A stretch of 64,000 nt of DNA, from the NCBI RefSeq assembly GCF_016756595.1, contig NZ_AP023257.1, positions 1,386,001 through 1,450,000 of the forward strand, given 5' to 3'. Each line of letters starts with the position of its first letter. Positions within the stretch are counted from its first letter, which is position 1. The DNA is from Mesorhizobium sp. L-2-11. GTDB taxonomy: Bacteria; Pseudomonadota; Alphaproteobacteria; Rhizobiales; Rhizobiaceae. This document shows positions 36,586 to 45,473 of the stretch, piece by piece. Position numbers and translations under genes: made by a program. Below the pieces are notes generated by a model that was not told the origin of the DNA, did not search any database, and saw nothing but the letters and a program-made list of their open reading frames with translations.

Positions 36586-36757
36586 GCGAGGGCAAGCAGG
36601 GCAGGCGGTTCTTCCCTTCTCCCCTTGTCTTTTGGGAGAAGGTGGCCGAGCGAAGCTCGGTCGAATGAGGGGTGTTCCAGCTTGACACCGACAGCGCTCC
36701 GGCCAAGACCCCTCAACCGTCTTGGCGCTGCGCGCCAATCCACCTTCTCCCACAAGG

Positions 36758-38054
36758 CAGGGCTGTCCGGGGAAAGTTATTCATATATGAAGGCCATCTG
36801 ATTGGGGGAGGCTCGGTCCTTTGGTCGGCTTGGATTGACCGGTGGCGGCTTGTCGATGGTGTGCAGTTTCCGCCGCCCGAACAAGTATTGAGCGACCAGT
36901 TCTGTGAACCTCAAGATAGGAATAGTGACGCGGCGGGTGCGCGCGACAATGCGCAGCAGCGCAAAGGCGATCATTGCGGCAAAGAGTTGCAGGCGGATTG
37001 CATTGCCGTTGTTGCCGAGGAACTTGCGGATCTTGAGGTGCTGCTTGATCCATCGGAACAGAAGCTCGATGTGCCAGCGGCCTTTGTAAAGCCGTCCAAT
37101 CTCGACGGCGGAGCGCTCCAGATCGTTGGTCAAAAGCGTGATGGTGTCGCCCGTTTCGCGCTGAACGCGCAGGCGACGCAGCCGCATCGGCAGCTTGCAA
37201 GCAGCCTTGCTGACCAAGCTTACCTCACTGTCTTCCACAACCAGGAAGCCGTCGCCCTGCGGCTCGGCTACAGGGCGATCACGCAGCAGCGCCAGCCTCA
37301 TGTTGGATTTGGGCCGCGTCACGAAGATCGATCCGGCTTCGGCGATCGCCGTCCACCAGCCATAATGGCAGTAGCCCTTGTCGAACACGTAGGTCGCTCC
37401 AGCTTCGATCGTGATCTGGCGACCGACCTGGGCGTCGTTGACGTTGGCGTCGGTGATGTCGAGGATGCGCGGACAGTCGGTCTTCGGGTCATAGACGACA
37501 TGCACCTTCATGCCGCGAATGCGCCCGTTCGACTTGGCCCAATCGCACAGTTTGCCGAGCGGAATGGGGGTCGAGTCGATCAGCCGCAGCATCGCTTCGC
37601 CCTCGCGCCGCATTTGCCTGTCGAGCAGGTTCGCCACCAGACCGAACGCCTCGGCAAAGATGGCGACCGGACGCCGTCTGTTGGCATCCGACAAGGTCGA
37701 ACGCATCAACGGACCGCTGCCCAGGTGATAATGATGCTGGCTGTTGGCGTTCCAGCCGGCTTCCAGGCCACGCAAGCTGCTGCTGCCGCAGAACTGGGCA
37801 TAGATCAGCGCCACCAGATGATCCCAGCTTCTGAACGATTTGTCGTACGCATCCCCGTCGTGGCGATCCACAATTGCTTGGAATTGACGCCGATCGATGG
37901 GTTCAAGAAGCTGCCCGAAGATGCTAGGTGCAAAGCGCATGCCCCGTTCCTTTTCTGAGTCTCGACAACCAGAGAAAAGACGGACAAACCCCGTTTTACG
38001 GGGCATGCACATGTGGCATTTCGGTTCACTCAAAACTTTCCCCGGACAGCCCTG
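36758..38054. mobile_element. Intact IS4-family insertion sequence, 1297 bp
   Basis: The ends are a perfect 21-bp inverted repeat starting CAGGGCTGTCCGG (36758-36778; reverse-complemented at 38034-38054), flanked by a 9-bp target duplication CCCACAAGG at 36749-36757 and 38055-38063. One transposase gene fills the interior. The target was a palindromic intergenic repeat: joined across the element the host sequence reads CCTTCTCCCACAAGGGGAG followed by AAGG. Perfect ends and target duplication imply a recent insertion. Confidence 0.96.
36777..37940 (-). CDS. IS4-family transposase
   Basis: The 387-residue transposase carries a DDE RNase H fold: first Asp in LIDSTPIPLGK (about residue 138), second Asp in YVFDKGYCHYG (about 206), and the IS4 YREK signature YKGRWHIELLFRWIKQHLK (about 310-328, Y-x2-R-x3-E-x6-K). 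The N-terminal region matches the DUF4372 start common in this group (FGQLLEPIDRRQFQAIVDRHDGD). It runs antisense to the flanking genes, from an ATG at 37940 close to one terminal repeat to a stop inside the other, and shows no frameshift. It should be functional. Confidence 0.95.
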   Translation of the reverse strand: MRFAPSIFGQLLEPIDRRQFQAIVDRHDGDAYDKSFRSWDHLVALIYAQFCGSSSLRGLEAGWNANSQHHYHLGSGPLMRSTLSDANRRRPVAIFAEAFGLVANLLDRQMRREGEAMLRLIDSTPIPLGKLCDWAKSNGRIRGMKVHVVYDPKTDCPRILDITDANVNDAQVGRQITIEAGATYVFDKGYCHYGWWTAIAEAGSIFVTRPKSNMRLALLRDRPVAEPQGDGFLVVEDSEVSLVSKAACKLPMRLRRLRVQRETGDTITLLTNDLERSAVEIGRLYKGRWHIELLFRWIKQHLKIRKFLGNNGNAIRLQLFAAMIAFALLRIVARTRRVTIPILRFTELVAQYLFGRRKLHTIDKPPPVNPSRPKDRASPNQMAFIYE

Positions 38055-38096
38055 CCCACAAGGGGAGAAGGAAGAAGGGCGGCGCCGAGATCGCCC

Positions 38097-38738
38097 CTAT
38101 CCTACGATGCGTCGACGCCTTGAACGCTGCCGGATCGCCGGCGGCGCGTTCGCCGGTGGAGCTATGCCCTTCAACAGATAGCCAACCGCCTTGCGCAGCG
38201 TCGTCTCGTCTTCGTCGAGGCGATTGGTCAAAAGATGCGTCCAGGCAAAGGAGGCGACCAGGTCGGCGACGAGCGTGGCATCGACGTCGGCCGCGACTTC
38301 GCCTCTTGCCTTGGCGCGTTCGATCATCTGGCCGGTATGGGCATGACGTCCTTTGGTGTATTCGGCAAGCACGGCGGCCACGGTTGCGTCCGACTGCGCC
38401 TCGGCGATCAGCGATCTGAAGATGCTGCCTGACGATGTTTCGCGCCAGTGCGAGAACAGGCTTTTGAGGAAGCCGACAAGATCGTCCTCGAGGGTGCCAG
38501 TATCGGGATAGTCGACGCGCTTTAGCCGCTGATAGACGTCGAACAGCAAGGCGGCTTTGCTCGGCCACCAGCGATAGATTGTCGGCTTTCCCGCACGCGC
38601 CCGCCGCGCCACCGCTTCGATCGAGAAGCCAGAATAACCGGCCTCGACCAGAACTGCCTCGGCGGCGTTGAGAATGGCGTCGGCGCTGTCGGGGTTGCGC
38701 CGCGCGCCGATCGACCTGCGCCCCTGATCCAGACCCAT
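38097..38738 (-). CDS. TetR/AcrR-family transcriptional regulator
   Basis: The 213-residue repressor has the TetR helix-turn-helix at about 18-60 ([47 protein letters not shown]) and the variable ligand-binding C-terminal domain (TetR_C-like, [24 protein letters not shown] onward). The ATG at 38738 gives [15 protein letters not shown]; an upstream frame adds little. It is divergent from argJ, with about 195 bp between, but argJ itself is unlikely to be its target. The regulated gene and ligand are not evident. The insertion sequence lies just downstream of its stop (43 bp). Confidence 0.88.
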   Translation of the reverse strand: MGLDQGRRSIGARRNPDSADAILNAAEAVLVEAGYSGFSIEAVARRARAGKPTIYRWWPSKAALLFDVYQRLKRVDYPDTGTLEDDLVGFLKSLFSHWRETSSGSIFRSLIAEAQSDATVAAVLAEYTKGRHAHTGQMIERAKARGEVAADVDATLVADLVASFAWTHLLTNRLDEDETTLRKAVGYLLKGIAPPANAPPAIRQRSRRRRIVG

Positions 38739-38933
38739 CCTGTTTTCCCTGCCCACGATTTTCGTCGGCAAATCGTACACGCTTTCTCGTCGAAACGAAA
38801 CGGGCCGTTTCGTGCAACTGAGCGTGTCGTTCCAATGAGAAAGGCATTTGCCCGACCATCAAACGCCCTTGCGCCGGCGCCCGCTATCGGGCAAACCGGC
38901 GTTCCCCTTGCGTTTCTCCCGCCCGAGGTCTTC

Positions 38934-40175
38934 ATGTCAGCCACGATTTCGCCGCTCGCGCCGAAGAAATATCCCAAAATGCCTGATATCGAGGGCGTCC
39001 GCATCGCCACCGCCGAGGCCGGCATAAAGTACAGGAACCGCACCGACCTGCTGACCATGGTCTTTGATGCCGGCACCACGGTCGCCGGCGTGTTCACCAA
39101 GTCGAAATGCCCGTCGGCGCCGGTCGATTTCTGCCGGCAGAACCTCGGGCAGGGCAAGGCGCGCGTCCTGGTCGTCAATTCCGGCAACGCCAATGCCTTC
39201 ACCGGCAACAAGGGCCGAGCCTCCACGGCAATGACCGGCGAGGCTGCAGCCAAGGCTGCCGGCTGCACGCCGGGCGAGGTTTTTCTGGCCTCGACCGGCG
39301 TCATCGGCGAGCCGCTGGATGCCGGCAAGTTCAGCCATCTGCTCGCCGGACTGGTCAAGGACGGCAGGCCGGATCTGTGGCCCGAAGCCGCCAAGGCGAT
39401 CATGACCACCGACACCTATCCGAAACTGGCGACCGCGACGGTAAAACTCGGCGACGCCGATGTCACCATCAACGGCATTGCCAAGGGCGCCGGCATGATC
39501 GCGCCCGACATGGCGACGATGCTCTCCTTCATCGCCACCGACGCGCCGATCCCAGCCCCCGTGCTGCAGGACCTTTTGTCGCGCGGCACCGCCAAGACGT
39601 TCAATGCGGTCACCGTCGACAGCGACACCTCGACCAGCGACACGCTGCTGATGTTCGCCACCGGCACGGCCGCCCGGCGCGGCGCGCCTGATATCATGAA
39701 TGCCGGCGATGCGCGCCTCGGCGCCTTCCGCCGCGCGCTCGGCAAAGTGCTGAAAGCCCTGGCGCTGCAAGTGGTGCGCGACGGCGAGGGGGCGCGCAAA
39801 CAGGTCGAGGTCACCGTCACAGGCGCGAAATCGGCGCGCTCGGCCAAGCGCATCGCGCTGTCGATCGCCAATTCGCCGCTGGTCAAGACGGCGGTCGCCG
39901 GCGAGGACGCCAATTGGGGACGCGTCGTCATGGCTGTCGGCAAGGCCGGTGAGCCGGCCGACCGTGACCTTTTGTCGATCTGGTTCGGCGACATCAGGCT
40001 GGCGCATCAGGGCGAGCGCGATGCCGCCTACTCCGAGGAGGCGACATCGGCCTACATGAAGCGCGACGAGATCCGCATCCGTGCCGATATCGGCATCGGC
40101 CGCGGCAAGGCGACGGTGTGGACTTGCGACCTCACCAAGGAGTATGTCGCCATCAACGGCGATTATCGGAGCTGA
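38934..40175 (+). CDS. argJ: Bifunctional glutamate N-acetyltransferase / amino-acid N-acetyltransferase
   Basis: The 413-residue enzyme recycles the acetyl group of N-acetylornithine to glutamate in arginine biosynthesis. It is made as a precursor that cuts itself at the Ala-Thr bond of the conserved [21 protein letters not shown] segment (about 185-205), leaving Thr as the N-terminal nucleophile. Further family landmarks are [12 protein letters not shown] (about 82-93) and [24 protein letters not shown] replaces the more usual MIAPN. The ATG at 38934 ([14 protein letters not shown]) has GAGG six bases upstream. It heads a translationally coupled row argJ-GNAT-mutT. Confidence 0.96.
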   Translation: MSATISPLAPKKYPKMPDIEGVRIATAEAGIKYRNRTDLLTMVFDAGTTVAGVFTKSKCPSAPVDFCRQNLGQGKARVLVVNSGNANAFTGNKGRASTAMTGEAAAKAAGCTPGEVFLASTGVIGEPLDAGKFSHLLAGLVKDGRPDLWPEAAKAIMTTDTYPKLATATVKLGDADVTINGIAKGAGMIAPDMATMLSFIATDAPIPAPVLQDLLSRGTAKTFNAVTVDSDTSTSDTLLMFATGTAARRGAPDIMNAGDARLGAFRRALGKVLKALALQVVRDGEGARKQVEVTVTGAKSARSAKRIALSIANSPLVKTAVAGEDANWGRVVMAVGKAGEPADRDLLSIWFGDIRLAHQGERDAAYSEEATSAYMKRDEIRIRADIGIGRGKATVWTCDLTKEYVAINGDYRS

Positions 40176-40954
40176 TGGCGTTGGTTTCCAGACATCCGGC
40201 AAGCGTGCTTGCCATCGTGCGCCGCTACGAGGCGGCCGGCTTTCGCGCCTGGCCGGCGGCGGCCGTGCATTATGACGGCACCTGGGTGGTGCGGCTGACG
40301 GCGGGCCATCCGGCCAAGCGGCTGAATTCGGTCAACCCGCTCGATCCGGGCGACATCCAGCACATTGCCGAGCGTATCGGCCGCGCCAGCCGTCGTTTCG
40401 ACGCCTATGGCCGGCCGCTGACCTTCCGCATATCACCGCTGTCGGGGCCGATCCTTGCCAAACATCTCGACAGCGAGGGCTGGAGCACATTCGACGAATC
40501 GCTGGTCATGCGGCTGCCGCTGGCGGACGCCCAGCTCGATGCCGCCATGGACCAGATCCCGCTGAAGGACATCAGCCGCTTCATCGGCGCGGCGCTCAAG
40601 GTAAGCGGCTCGGATGTGTCGCTGCGGCCGGGCCTGTCGGAGATCATCGGCGCCATCCAGCCGGAAGCCGGGCTGTTCGCGCTCGAAGACGGCGCCGAAC
40701 CGCTGGCGACGCTGATCTGCGTCCATGACGGCGATCTTGCCGGGCTGTTCGAGATCGCCACCGACAGATCGGTGCGCAACCAGGGCCATGGCCGCCACCT
40801 CATCCTGTCGGCGCTGAAATGGGCGCGGCTGCGCGGCGCCCGGGAAGCCTGGCTGCAGGTCGAGGCGGAAAACGCACCGGCGCTGGCGCTCTATCGTTCG
40901 CTCGGGTTCGACGAAGTCTATCGTTACCATTATCGCCGGCCGCCCGGCGCATGA
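40175..40954 (+). CDS. GNAT-family N-acetyltransferase
   Basis: The 259-residue protein has an N-terminal region of unknown fold (about 1-110) and a C-terminal GNAT domain: ATLICVHDGDLAGLFEIATDRSVRNQGHGRHLILSALKWARL (about 170-212, with the RxxGxG acetyl-CoA loop RNQGHG), then AWLQVEAENAPALALYRSLGFDEVYRYHYR (about 220-250). The ATG overlaps the argJ stop by one base (TGATG) and its own stop overlaps mutT by four (ATGA). The acetylated substrate is unknown. The linkage argJ-GNAT-mutT is conserved in rhizobia by recollection. Confidence 0.85.
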   Translation: MALVSRHPASVLAIVRRYEAAGFRAWPAAAVHYDGTWVVRLTAGHPAKRLNSVNPLDPGDIQHIAERIGRASRRFDAYGRPLTFRISPLSGPILAKHLDSEGWSTFDESLVMRLPLADAQLDAAMDQIPLKDISRFIGAALKVSGSDVSLRPGLSEIIGAIQPEAGLFALEDGAEPLATLICVHDGDLAGLFEIATDRSVRNQGHGRHLILSALKWARLRGAREAWLQVEAENAPALALYRSLGFDEVYRYHYRRPPGA

Positions 40955-41373
40955 CCGGCTCGGATCCTGTCAGCAAGCGCCTGCTCCTGGTCGCAGCCTG
41001 CGCGCTGGTCGATACCGACGGCCGCGTGCTTCTGGCGCAGCGCCCCGAAGGCAAGCAGTTGGCCGGCCTGTGGGAGTTTCCGGGCGGCAAGGTCGAGCCC
41101 GGCGAGACGCCGGAAGAATGCCTGATCCGCGAATTGTACGAGGAGATCGGCATCGAGACCGATATTCCCTGCCTGGCGCCGTTCACCTTCGCCAGCCATT
41201 CCTACGACGATTTTCACCTGCTGATGCCGCTGTTCGTCTGCCGTCGCTTCCGCGGCATCGCGCAGCCGAAGGAGGCGCAGGCACTGAAATGGGTGCGGCC
41301 GCGCCAGATGCGCGATTTTCCGATGCCGCCGGCCGACGCGCCGCTGATCCAGTTCCTCATCGATCTTCTGTGA
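40951..41373 (+). CDS. mutT: 8-oxo-dGTP diphosphatase (MutT, Nudix family)
   Basis: The 140-residue enzyme hydrolyses 8-oxo-dGTP and so prevents A:T to C:G transversions. The Nudix box GGKVEPGETPEECLIRELYEEIGI (about 42-65) matches G-x5-E-x7-REUxEEUGU exactly. QRPEGKQLAGLWEFPGGK precedes it and ALKWVRPRQMRDFPMPPAD follows, as in MutT. A longer frame from 40819 runs inside the GNAT gene and is spurious. It is the last gene of the coupled argJ row. Confidence 0.94.
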   Translation: MTGSDPVSKRLLLVAACALVDTDGRVLLAQRPEGKQLAGLWEFPGGKVEPGETPEECLIRELYEEIGIETDIPCLAPFTFASHSYDDFHLLMPLFVCRRFRGIAQPKEAQALKWVRPRQMRDFPMPPADAPLIQFLIDLL

Positions 41374-41484
41374 TGTTGCCCTGCGAGACCTAGACAACGT
41401 TAATGGAAGATTTATCTGGCCGTGAAAAAATGACGCAGAAATCGAAGGCAGGTCGTGTCCAGGCCTTCGCCGGAGTGCGGTTGC

Positions 41485-41826
41485 ATGAGCCTCGACAGGG
41501 ACTGGGATTCGATCCGACCCAACCGCAGCTTTAGGGCTGCTGGCATGGGAATATTGCGAATCACGCTTTTGTTCGGCTCGGCCGCGGTGGCGTTGGCCTT
41601 GATCGCGACGCCGCTCCTCGACAGCCGGATGCGATCCGGCCGCGACGATTTTGCCGGCGGCCTCGACCGGATGAGCACAGGGTCGGTTGGAAGCAGGGGG
41701 TCGGTTGGAAGCACGGGTTCGACCGGCCGTCGTGATACCTACACGCTGCGCAGGAGCGTGCTGCAGCCGCTGCCCACCTCGATCTGCGTTATACGCGACA
41801 ATGGCCAGCGCAGCGGCGACTGCTGA
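41485..41826 (+). CDS. Membrane-anchored hypothetical protein with short repeats
   Basis: The 113-residue frame has one hydrophobic segment (about 23-41, ILRITLLFGSAAVALALIATP) and a Gly/Ser repeat (GSVGSRGSVGSTGSTG, about 67-82) made by a tandem 21-bp repeat at about 41682-41723. It ends with two cysteines (SICVIRDNGQRSGDC). It has no recognisable domain. The ATG at 41485 has GGAG nine bases upstream, and a GTG at 41455 is also possible. It lies about 100 bp before an Flp pilin gene, so it may be part of that surface system or merely adjacent. Confidence 0.5.
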   Translation: MSLDRDWDSIRPNRSFRAAGMGILRITLLFGSAAVALALIATPLLDSRMRSGRDDFAGGLDRMSTGSVGSRGSVGSTGSTGRRDTYTLRRSVLQPLPTSICVIRDNGQRSGDC

Positions 41827-41924
41827 CACCCGCCAAAGCGGTGCTTTCATCGCCTGTTAAGCCTGTGTCATTAACCTTTCTTAACAGGTCCGCGCTAAGG
41901 TTCCGGCAAGCGGGATCGACGGCC

Positions 41925-42104
41925 ATGAAAACATTGCTGCAACGATTTTGGGAAGACAAGAGCGGCGCGACGGCTGTCGAATATGGGCTGATCGTGGCCG
42001 TGCTGTCGCTTACCATCATAGGCGGTGTCGGCAAAGCCGCCGACGCAATCACGTGGCTGTTCAGCGACAATTCCAGCAAGCTTGTGAACGCTTTCGCGCC
42101 GTGA
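41925..42104 (+). CDS. Flp/Fap family type IVb pilin
   Basis: The 59-residue protein has the Flp pilin layout: a short basic leader (MKTLLQRFWEDKSG), a prepilin-peptidase cleavage region GATAVEYGLIVAVLSLTIIGG (Gly then the conserved EYGLI hydrophobic segment, about 14-34), and a short C-terminal tail. These pilins are assembled by Tad systems, but no tad/cpa gene is present in the window, so it is an orphan here. The ATG at 41925 is favoured over longer frames because it yields the standard leader. Confidence 0.88.
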   Translation: MKTLLQRFWEDKSGATAVEYGLIVAVLSLTIIGGVGKAADAITWLFSDNSSKLVNAFAP

Positions 42105-42132
42105 CCGGCCAGCCGCATCCACAATAATCCGG

Positions 42133-43020
42133 TCAACGCCGGCCGCGATTTTCCAGGCCGGGATTTTCCAGGATCGTCTTCAGCGACAGTTTCGCCGAGC
42201 CCGGCTTCAGCGGTTTTTGCTGCGAGGCGTCGGGCGCCCAGCCCGACATCCAGACGATCGGAAAACTCGCCCTGACGCGGCCATCGGCATCCGAAAATTG
42301 TTCGGCATAGATTTCGGCGGTGCGGGCAAACAGCTTTCGCGTGCCCGGTCGCCTGCTGCGGTCGGTCAGAGCGCTGGTCTCGCCCATCGCCTGCAGGTCC
42401 GCCATCAGGCCGAACAGGGAATCGTAGCGCACCGTCACCGTCTCGACGTCGGCGACCGGCAAGGCCAGGCCGGCGCGTTGCAAAAGCGCGCCGGCGTCGC
42501 GCACGTCGGTGAACGGGATGACGCGCGGGCTGGCGCCGCCATAAAACTCGGTCTCGGCGGCGAGCAGGCATTCGCGCAGTTCGGAAAGCGTGCCGGCGCC
42601 GGCAAAAGCGCCGAGGAAAAGACCGTCCGGTTTCAGAGCGCGGCGGATCTGCACCAGCATGCCGGGAATGTCGTTCATTGCCTGAAGCGACAAAAGCGAC
42701 ACGGCGAGGTCGAGGCTTTCCGGCTCGAACGGCACGGTCTCCAGCGGCGCCACCACGCCCGCGGCATCGCCCAGGAACGCTGAATCCGCCTCGACGCGCA
42801 CGATGTCCGCCACCTTGCCGCTTGTCGCGAGCACGTCGACTGCCGCCGGCGTCTGGCAAAACAGGACGGCCGCCCTGTCGAATTTGCGTTCCACCGCGCC
42901 CAGCCGCTCGGCAAGCTCGTCGGCGGCCCGCCGCATCAGGAAGTCTGCGCCGGCCGCCGGGTTGGCGAGCGCCCGGCGCTTGTGCGCCAGCCAGAGGGAG
43001 GTATCGACTATGGGTTGCAA
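42133..43020 (-). CDS. SAM-dependent methyltransferase (NDUFAF5/BioC-like)
   Basis: The 295-residue protein resembles the NDUFAF5-type methyltransferase family. The AdoMet motif region is degenerate (ADIVRVEADSAFLGDAAGVVAPLETVPFEPESLDLAVSLLSLQAMNDIPGMLVQIRRALKPDGLFLGAFAG, about 75-145), with LALVSLLSLQ and ALKPDGLFL strands as in class I methyltransferases. Mitochondrial NDUFAF5 acts in complex I assembly; no such link is shown here. Start chosen: TTG at 43020 with CAGGAAC upstream. Longer upstream frames overlap the divergent comF promoter. Confidence 0.75.
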   Translation of the reverse strand: MQPIVDTSLWLAHKRRALANPAAGADFLMRRAADELAERLGAVERKFDRAAVLFCQTPAAVDVLATSGKVADIVRVEADSAFLGDAAGVVAPLETVPFEPESLDLAVSLLSLQAMNDIPGMLVQIRRALKPDGLFLGAFAGAGTLSELRECLLAAETEFYGGASPRVIPFTDVRDAGALLQRAGLALPVADVETVTVRYDSLFGLMADLQAMGETSALTDRSRRPGTRKLFARTAEIYAEQFSDADGRVRASFPIVWMSGWAPDASQQKPLKPGSAKLSLKTILENPGLENRGRR

Positions 43021-43073
43021 CTGACAGTTCCTGGTTTCCGCACTCTGATATAGGGTGGCGGAGAAAGAACCAC

Positions 43074-43859
43074 GTGGCCGATCCAATGCCGGATATCAAG
43101 AGTGTCGCGCGAAAGGCGTTGGACTGGCCGGGGCGCATCCTGTTTCCTCCGGTTTGCGCCGGCTGCCGACGGCATGTCTCGCAGCCAGGCGTGCTGTGCG
43201 GCGCCTGCTGGCCAAAACTCAGGCTTCTGGAGCGGCCATGGTGCCCGGTGATGGGCACGCCGTTCACCCATCACATGGGCGATGGGTTCCTGTCGGCCGA
43301 GGCGATCGCCGACCCGCCGCCCTTCGAGCGGGCACGCGCCGCGGTCGCTTACTCAGGTGTCGCCCGCCAGATGGTGCAAGGGCTGAAGTACCAGGATCGC
43401 ACCGATCTAGCGCCGTGGATGGCGCGCTGGATGCTGCGCGCCGGTGCCGAACTGATCGCGGAAGCCGATGTGGTCGTGCCGGTGCCGCTGCACTGGCGGC
43501 GCTTTTTCAGGCGCCAGTTCAACCAGTCGGCGGAACTGGCAAGGGCGGTATCGCAGCTTGGCGGCCTGCCTTTCGCGCCCTCGGCGGTCCGGCGCGTCAA
43601 ACTCACCCGCCAGCAGGTCGGGCTGGAGCGGCGGGAACGCGAGGAGAATGTGCGTGCCGCCTTCAGAGTGCCGGAGGAGGCGGCGATCGAGGTCGCCGGC
43701 CGCCGGGTGCTGCTGGTCGACGATGTCTATACGACCGGCGCCACTGTCCGCGCGGTCGCCAAGGCGCTGAAGAAGGGCGGTGCCGGGAAGGTCGATGTGC
43801 TGACCTTTGCGCGTGTGCTGCCGGGGGACTTTCGGGCCGACGAGTCCGCGACTATATAG
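43074..43859 (+). CDS. comF: ComF-family phosphoribosyltransferase-like protein
   Basis: The 261-residue protein has an N-terminal zinc finger (CAGCRRH and CGACW, about residues 25-45) and a C-terminal phosphoribosyltransferase fold with VVVPVPLHWRRFFRRQFNQS and the PRPP motif VLLVDDVYTTGAT (about 225-237). Gammaproteobacterial and Bacillus ComF take part in DNA uptake; in alphaproteobacteria the gene is a conserved orphan of unclear role. The GTG at 43074 has GGAGAAAG at good spacing, with ATG 43086 as the alternative. It is 26 bp upstream of grxC. Confidence 0.88.
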   Translation: MADPMPDIKSVARKALDWPGRILFPPVCAGCRRHVSQPGVLCGACWPKLRLLERPWCPVMGTPFTHHMGDGFLSAEAIADPPPFERARAAVAYSGVARQMVQGLKYQDRTDLAPWMARWMLRAGAELIAEADVVVPVPLHWRRFFRRQFNQSAELARAVSQLGGLPFAPSAVRRVKLTRQQVGLERREREENVRAAFRVPEEAAIEVAGRRVLLVDDVYTTGATVRAVAKALKKGGAGKVDVLTFARVLPGDFRADESATI

Positions 43860-43885
43860 ATTGGAAAAGGCAGGATTGCTGACTG

Positions 43886-44155
43886 ATGGTCGATGTGACG
43901 ATCTATACACGGATGATGTGCGGCTATTGCACGGCGGCCAAGCGGCTGCTCGAGCGCAAGGGCGTCGCATACACCGAGCACGACGCCTCCTTCTCGCCGG
44001 AACTGCGCCGGGAAATGATTTCCCGCGCGAACGGCCGCTCGACCTTTCCGCAGATATTCATCGGCGACACGCATGTCGGCGGCTGTGACGATCTCCATGA
44101 ACTGGAGGCGGAGGGCCGGCTGGACCGTCTGCTCGTCAATGGCTCGACCAATTGA
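43886..44155 (+). CDS. grxC: Glutaredoxin 3
   Basis: The 89-residue protein is a classic dithiol glutaredoxin with the active site MCGYCTA (Cys-Gly-Tyr-Cys, about 11-14), the cis-Pro segment TFPQIFIGDTHVGGCDDL (about 52-70) and the usual length. It reduces disulfides and glutathionylated proteins at the expense of glutathione. It lies between comF and the nitrilase-family gene, 10 bp before the latter's start, in the usual rhizobial order. Confidence 0.96.
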   Translation: MVDVTIYTRMMCGYCTAAKRLLERKGVAYTEHDASFSPELRREMISRANGRSTFPQIFIGDTHVGGCDDLHELEAEGRLDRLLVNGSTN

Positions 44156-44165
44156 GGACATGACA

Positions 44166-45047
44166 ATGGGTGCTTTCAAGGCGGCGGCGATCCAGATGCG
44201 TTCGGGCACCAGCCCCGAGCGCAACGCGGTAGATCTGGAGCGGCTGGTGCGCGAGGCCGCGGGCCAGGGTGCGACCTATATCCAGTCACCGGAAATGACC
44301 GGTGCGCTGGTCCGCGACAGCCAGGCGCGGGCCGCCGCCTTCACGTCCGAGGACAAGGACATCATCGTCTCGACCGCGCGCAAGCTGGCGAAGGAGCTTG
44401 GCGTCTTCCTGCATATCGGCTCGACCGCCATCCTGCGCGCCGACGGCAAGCTCGCCAACCGCGCGCTTCTGTTCGGGCCGGATGGCGCCACCATTGCCAC
44501 CTACGACAAGATCCACATGTTCGACGTCGATCTCGACAATGGCGAAAGCTGGCGTGAATCCGCCGCCTACGAGCCCGGCACCGAGGCCGTCGTCACCGAG
44601 ATCAGCGGCGCCGGGACTGATAGTGCGAAGCTGGGTTTCGCCGTTTGCTACGATTTGCGCTTTCCGCAGCTGTTCCGCGCCGAGGCGCTGGCCGGCGCCG
44701 ACCTGCTTTCGGTGCCCGCCGCCTTCACCCGTCAGACCGGCGAGGCGCACTGGCATGTGCTGCTGCGGGCGCGCGCCATCGAGAACGGCGCCTATGTCGT
44801 TGCCGCGGCGCAAGGCGGCTTGCACGAAGATGGCCGCGAGACCTATGGCCATTCGCTGATCGTCGATCCGTGGGGCCGCATCGTCGCTGAAGCGGCACAT
44901 GACGAACCGGCGGTGATCGTCGCCGAGATCGACCCGACTCAGTCGGCCGCCGCGCGCAAGAAAATCCCAAATCTGAAAAATTCACGCGACTTCGCCGTGA
45001 ACACCACTCCGGTCGAGGCGCAAAGTCTCAGGGGTGCGGCGTCTTGA
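44166..45047 (+). CDS. Carbon-nitrogen hydrolase (nitrilase superfamily)
   Basis: The 293-residue enzyme has the nitrilase superfamily catalytic triad: Glu in YIQSPEMTG (about residue 42), Lys in IATYDKIHMFDVDL (about 115), and Cys in LGFAVCYDLRFPQLF (about 162). The ending HSLIVDPWGRIVAEA is typical of the Nit/omega-amidase branch, which often hydrolyses small omega-amides or repairs damaged amides such as deaminated glutathione; the neighbouring glutaredoxin would suit a glutathione link, but this is inference. The ATG at 44166 is spaced eight bases from GAGG; an ATG at 44160 is closer. Confidence 0.9.
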   Translation: MGAFKAAAIQMRSGTSPERNAVDLERLVREAAGQGATYIQSPEMTGALVRDSQARAAAFTSEDKDIIVSTARKLAKELGVFLHIGSTAILRADGKLANRALLFGPDGATIATYDKIHMFDVDLDNGESWRESAAYEPGTEAVVTEISGAGTDSAKLGFAVCYDLRFPQLFRAEALAGADLLSVPAAFTRQTGEAHWHVLLRARAIENGAYVVAAAQGGLHEDGRETYGHSLIVDPWGRIVAEAAHDEPAVIVAEIDPTQSAAARKKIPNLKNSRDFAVNTTPVEAQSLRGAAS

Positions 45048-45469
45048 TTCGGTTTTCACTGATCTGCGAGCACGAGCATGAATTCGAAGGCTGGTTTCGC
45101 AGCAACGACGATTTCGACACCCAGAAGAAGCGCGGTTTTGTCGACTGCCCGACCTGCGGCTCGCACAAGATCGAGAAGGCGTTGATGGCACCGGCCGTCT
45201 CCACCGGGCGCAGCCGAGAAAAGGTCGCGCTCGCCATGGGCGAGGCCCAGAAGCAGGCGCTGGCGCAGTTGAAGGCGATGGCCGAGAAGGTGCGCGAGAA
45301 CGCCGACTATGTCGGCGACAAGTTTGCCGAGGAAGCGCGCAAGATCCATTTCGGCGAGAGCGATCCGCGCGGCATCTATGGCGAGGCGACGCTGGAGGAG
45401 GCAAAGAGCCTGGCCGACGACGGCGTCGAATTCATGCCGATCCCGAGTTTTCCCGACGAGCGGAACTGA
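45044..45469 (+). CDS. DUF1178 family protein
   Basis: The 141-residue protein has a zinc-ribbon-like N-terminus (ICEHEHEFEGWF and DCPTCGSHKIEKALMAP, about 7-50) and a helical region (GEAQKQALAQLKAMAEKVRENADYVGDKFAEEARKIH, about 66-102) that characterise the alphaproteobacterial DUF1178 family. Its function is unknown. The TTG at 45044 overlaps the stop of the nitrilase gene by four bases (TTGA), so translation is probably coupled. Confidence 0.9.
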   Translation: MIRFSLICEHEHEFEGWFRSNDDFDTQKKRGFVDCPTCGSHKIEKALMAPAVSTGRSREKVALAMGEAQKQALAQLKAMAEKVRENADYVGDKFAEEARKIHFGESDPRGIYGEATLEEAKSLADDGVEFMPIPSFPDERN

Positions 45470-45473
45470 CTGG

